Of a DNA stretch of 64,000 nucleotides, positions 63,220 to 64,000 are shown piece after piece (position 1 is the stretch's first letter; each line of letters begins with the position of its first letter). Under the pieces are notes generated by a model. It searched no databases. It saw nothing but the letters and a program-made list of their open reading frames with translations, and was not told the DNA's origin. Origin of the DNA: Rhodobacteraceae bacterium EL53. GTDB taxonomy: Bacteria; Pseudomonadota; Alphaproteobacteria; Rhodobacterales; Rhodobacteraceae. The stretch is from assembly GCA_900313015.1 (NCBI GenBank), contig OMPR01000014.1, positions 1 through 64,000 on the forward strand, written 5' to 3'. Made by a program: the position numbers and the translations under genes.

Positions 63220-64000
63220 TTAGCGTTTGTAGTTTTGCTGCACAAAAGGCAGCGATACGATTGCGGCAGGCTGAGCCTTGCCGCGAATGATGAGGTTAAC
63301 CTTTTCGCCCGGTTCACCGTGACCTGCGGAAACGTAACCCATCGCAACGGGCCCGCCAACAGTGGGGCCAAAGCTGCCCGAAGTGATTTCACCGATGGTA
63401 TTGCCTTCAAGACATTGGACTTCCACGTGCTGACGCGCGGGGGCCCGACCGGTTGGTTTGATCCCTACCAATTTCTTGGCGGCACCCTCGGCCAGTTCTT
63501 TTTGGATGCGCGCGGCACCGGGGAACCCGCCTTCTTCTTTGCGGCGCTTTTGCATAGCCCAACCCAAGCTGGCCTCAACAGGCGACGTAGATTGGTCGAT
63601 GTCGTTGCCATAGAGGCAAAGGCCTGCTTCCAGACGCAAGGAATCCCGCGCGCCCAAACCAGCCGGTTCGCAGTCGTCATGCGCAAGGAAGGCACGTGTG
63701 ACTTCGATCGCCTTGTCTTCTGGGATCGAAATTTCATAGCCATCTTCGCCGGTGTAACCCAGACGCGAGATGCGGCATTCAACGCCTGCGATGTCGGCCA
63801 CGATGGATTCCATGAATTTCATGTCCCGCGCAGCGGGGCACAATTCGCCCACAACGTTTTCAGCAGCCGGACCCTGAACCGCCACCAAAGCGCGGTCAAA
63901 AATCTCGGTCACTTCGACGCCGTCCAGATTGGCCTCCATATGCGGGATGTCCTGATGACGCAGACCGGCGTTTACCACGACAAAGAAATGATCGCCCGCG
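63220..64000 (-). CDS. gcvT: Aminomethyltransferase, T protein (5' end outside window)
   Basis: The C-terminal 260 or so residues of GcvT, open to the right edge; the start lies outside. Visible: FVVVNAGLRHQD region, RLGYTGEDGYEISIP, and the ARDSLRLEAGLCLYGNDID folate-binding stretch; the tail VAMGYVSAGHGEPGEKV is typical. It transfers the methylene group to tetrahydrofolate. First gene seen of gcvT-gcvH-gcvP; any glycine riboswitch would be beyond the window. Confidence 0.94.
   Translation of the reverse strand, partial: AGDHFFVVVNAGLRHQDIPHMEANLDGVEVTEIFDRALVAVQGPAAENVVGELCPAARDMKFMESIVADIAGVECRISRLGYTGEDGYEISIPEDKAIEVTRAFLAHDDCEPAGLGARDSLRLEAGLCLYGNDIDQSTSPVEASLGWAMQKRRKEEGGFPGAARIQKELAEGAAKKLVGIKPTGRAPARQHVEVQCLEGNTIGEITSGSFGPTVGGPVAMGYVSAGHGEPGEKVNLIIRGKAQPAAIVSLPFVQQNYKR

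Noticed and set aside
62755-64000. Glycine riboswitch for the gcv operon
   Set aside because: It would be upstream of gcvT, beyond the right edge; the gcvH-gcvP gap is too short and shows no such structure.
1-64000. tRNA, rRNA, CRISPR arrays or intact prophage
   Set aside because: No cloverleaf with CCA-type ends, no repeat-spacer pattern and no phage structural or integrase gene was seen in any gap.

Overview
The window looks like chromosomal DNA of a marine-type alphaproteobacterium of the family Rhodobacteraceae (Roseobacter group). This is inferred from moderate GC, tight ATGA-coupled operons, the PQQ-alcohol oxidation block, the gcvTHP order and the many acyl-CoA and polyamine genes; no rRNA or taxonomic marker is present. 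I see no tRNA, rRNA, CRISPR array or intact insertion sequence.

Layout. 1-2643: tail of a LysR regulator, a gap, then an iron-type alcohol dehydrogenase overlapping a thioesterase. 2675-8603 (minus): exported protein, AsmA-like protein, NodT-type outer-membrane lipoprotein and an MscS channel. 8604-9237: a gap with a decayed IS6-like fragment. 9238-11994 (minus): ABC ATPase, FtsX-type permease with a histidine-rich insert, and a DUF3299 protein, probably metal-related. 12302-12757: a decayed reading frame. 12829-19895: a seven-gene acyl-CoA catabolic operon (ligase, hydroxyacyl-CoA dehydrogenase, hydratase, acyl-CoA dehydrogenase, two SDRs, VOC protein). 20724-22747: quinone oxidoreductase and nitroreductase. 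23246-26107: divergent MerR regulator and Zn/Cd P-type ATPase with a classic 19-bp-spacer promoter. 26165-28440: LysR regulator divergent from a second acyl-CoA dehydrogenase.

28505-50095 is the centrepiece, a complete periplasmic alcohol-oxidation island. It holds pqqABCDE, a NosR-like flavinylated membrane protein with ApbE, a MoxJ-like binding protein, two c-type cytochromes, an ABC system of the PQQ-catabolism-associated type, and a PQQ alcohol dehydrogenase carrying the Asp-Tyr-Asp signature of lanthanide-dependent enzymes. A NarL-type response regulator, a FIST protein, a hybrid histidine kinase, a DUF779 protein and an ExaC-type aldehyde dehydrogenase complete it. Together they would oxidise a short alcohol to the aldehyde in the periplasm and to the acid in the cytoplasm.

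The main new observation is a repeated 16-bp operator in a 7-2-7 arrangement (consensus near TACGACY-WW-RGTCCAA). It lies upstream of pqqA/the NosR-like gene, the cytochrome/ABC block, the cytochrome c gene, the alcohol dehydrogenase, the response regulator itself and, as a tandem pair, the aldehyde dehydrogenase. The layout matches known binding by NarL-type regulators, so the local response regulator probably controls the island and its own gene.

50483-54557: thioesterase, class I glutamine amidotransferase, FAD amine oxidase and glutamine-synthetase-like ligase (probably polyamine or amine use). 54863-58779: pqiA-pqiA-pqiB-pqiC envelope lipid-transport operon. 58793-64000: an AraC/GlxA-type regulator and the glycine cleavage genes gcvP, gcvH and the end of gcvT, cut by the window edge.
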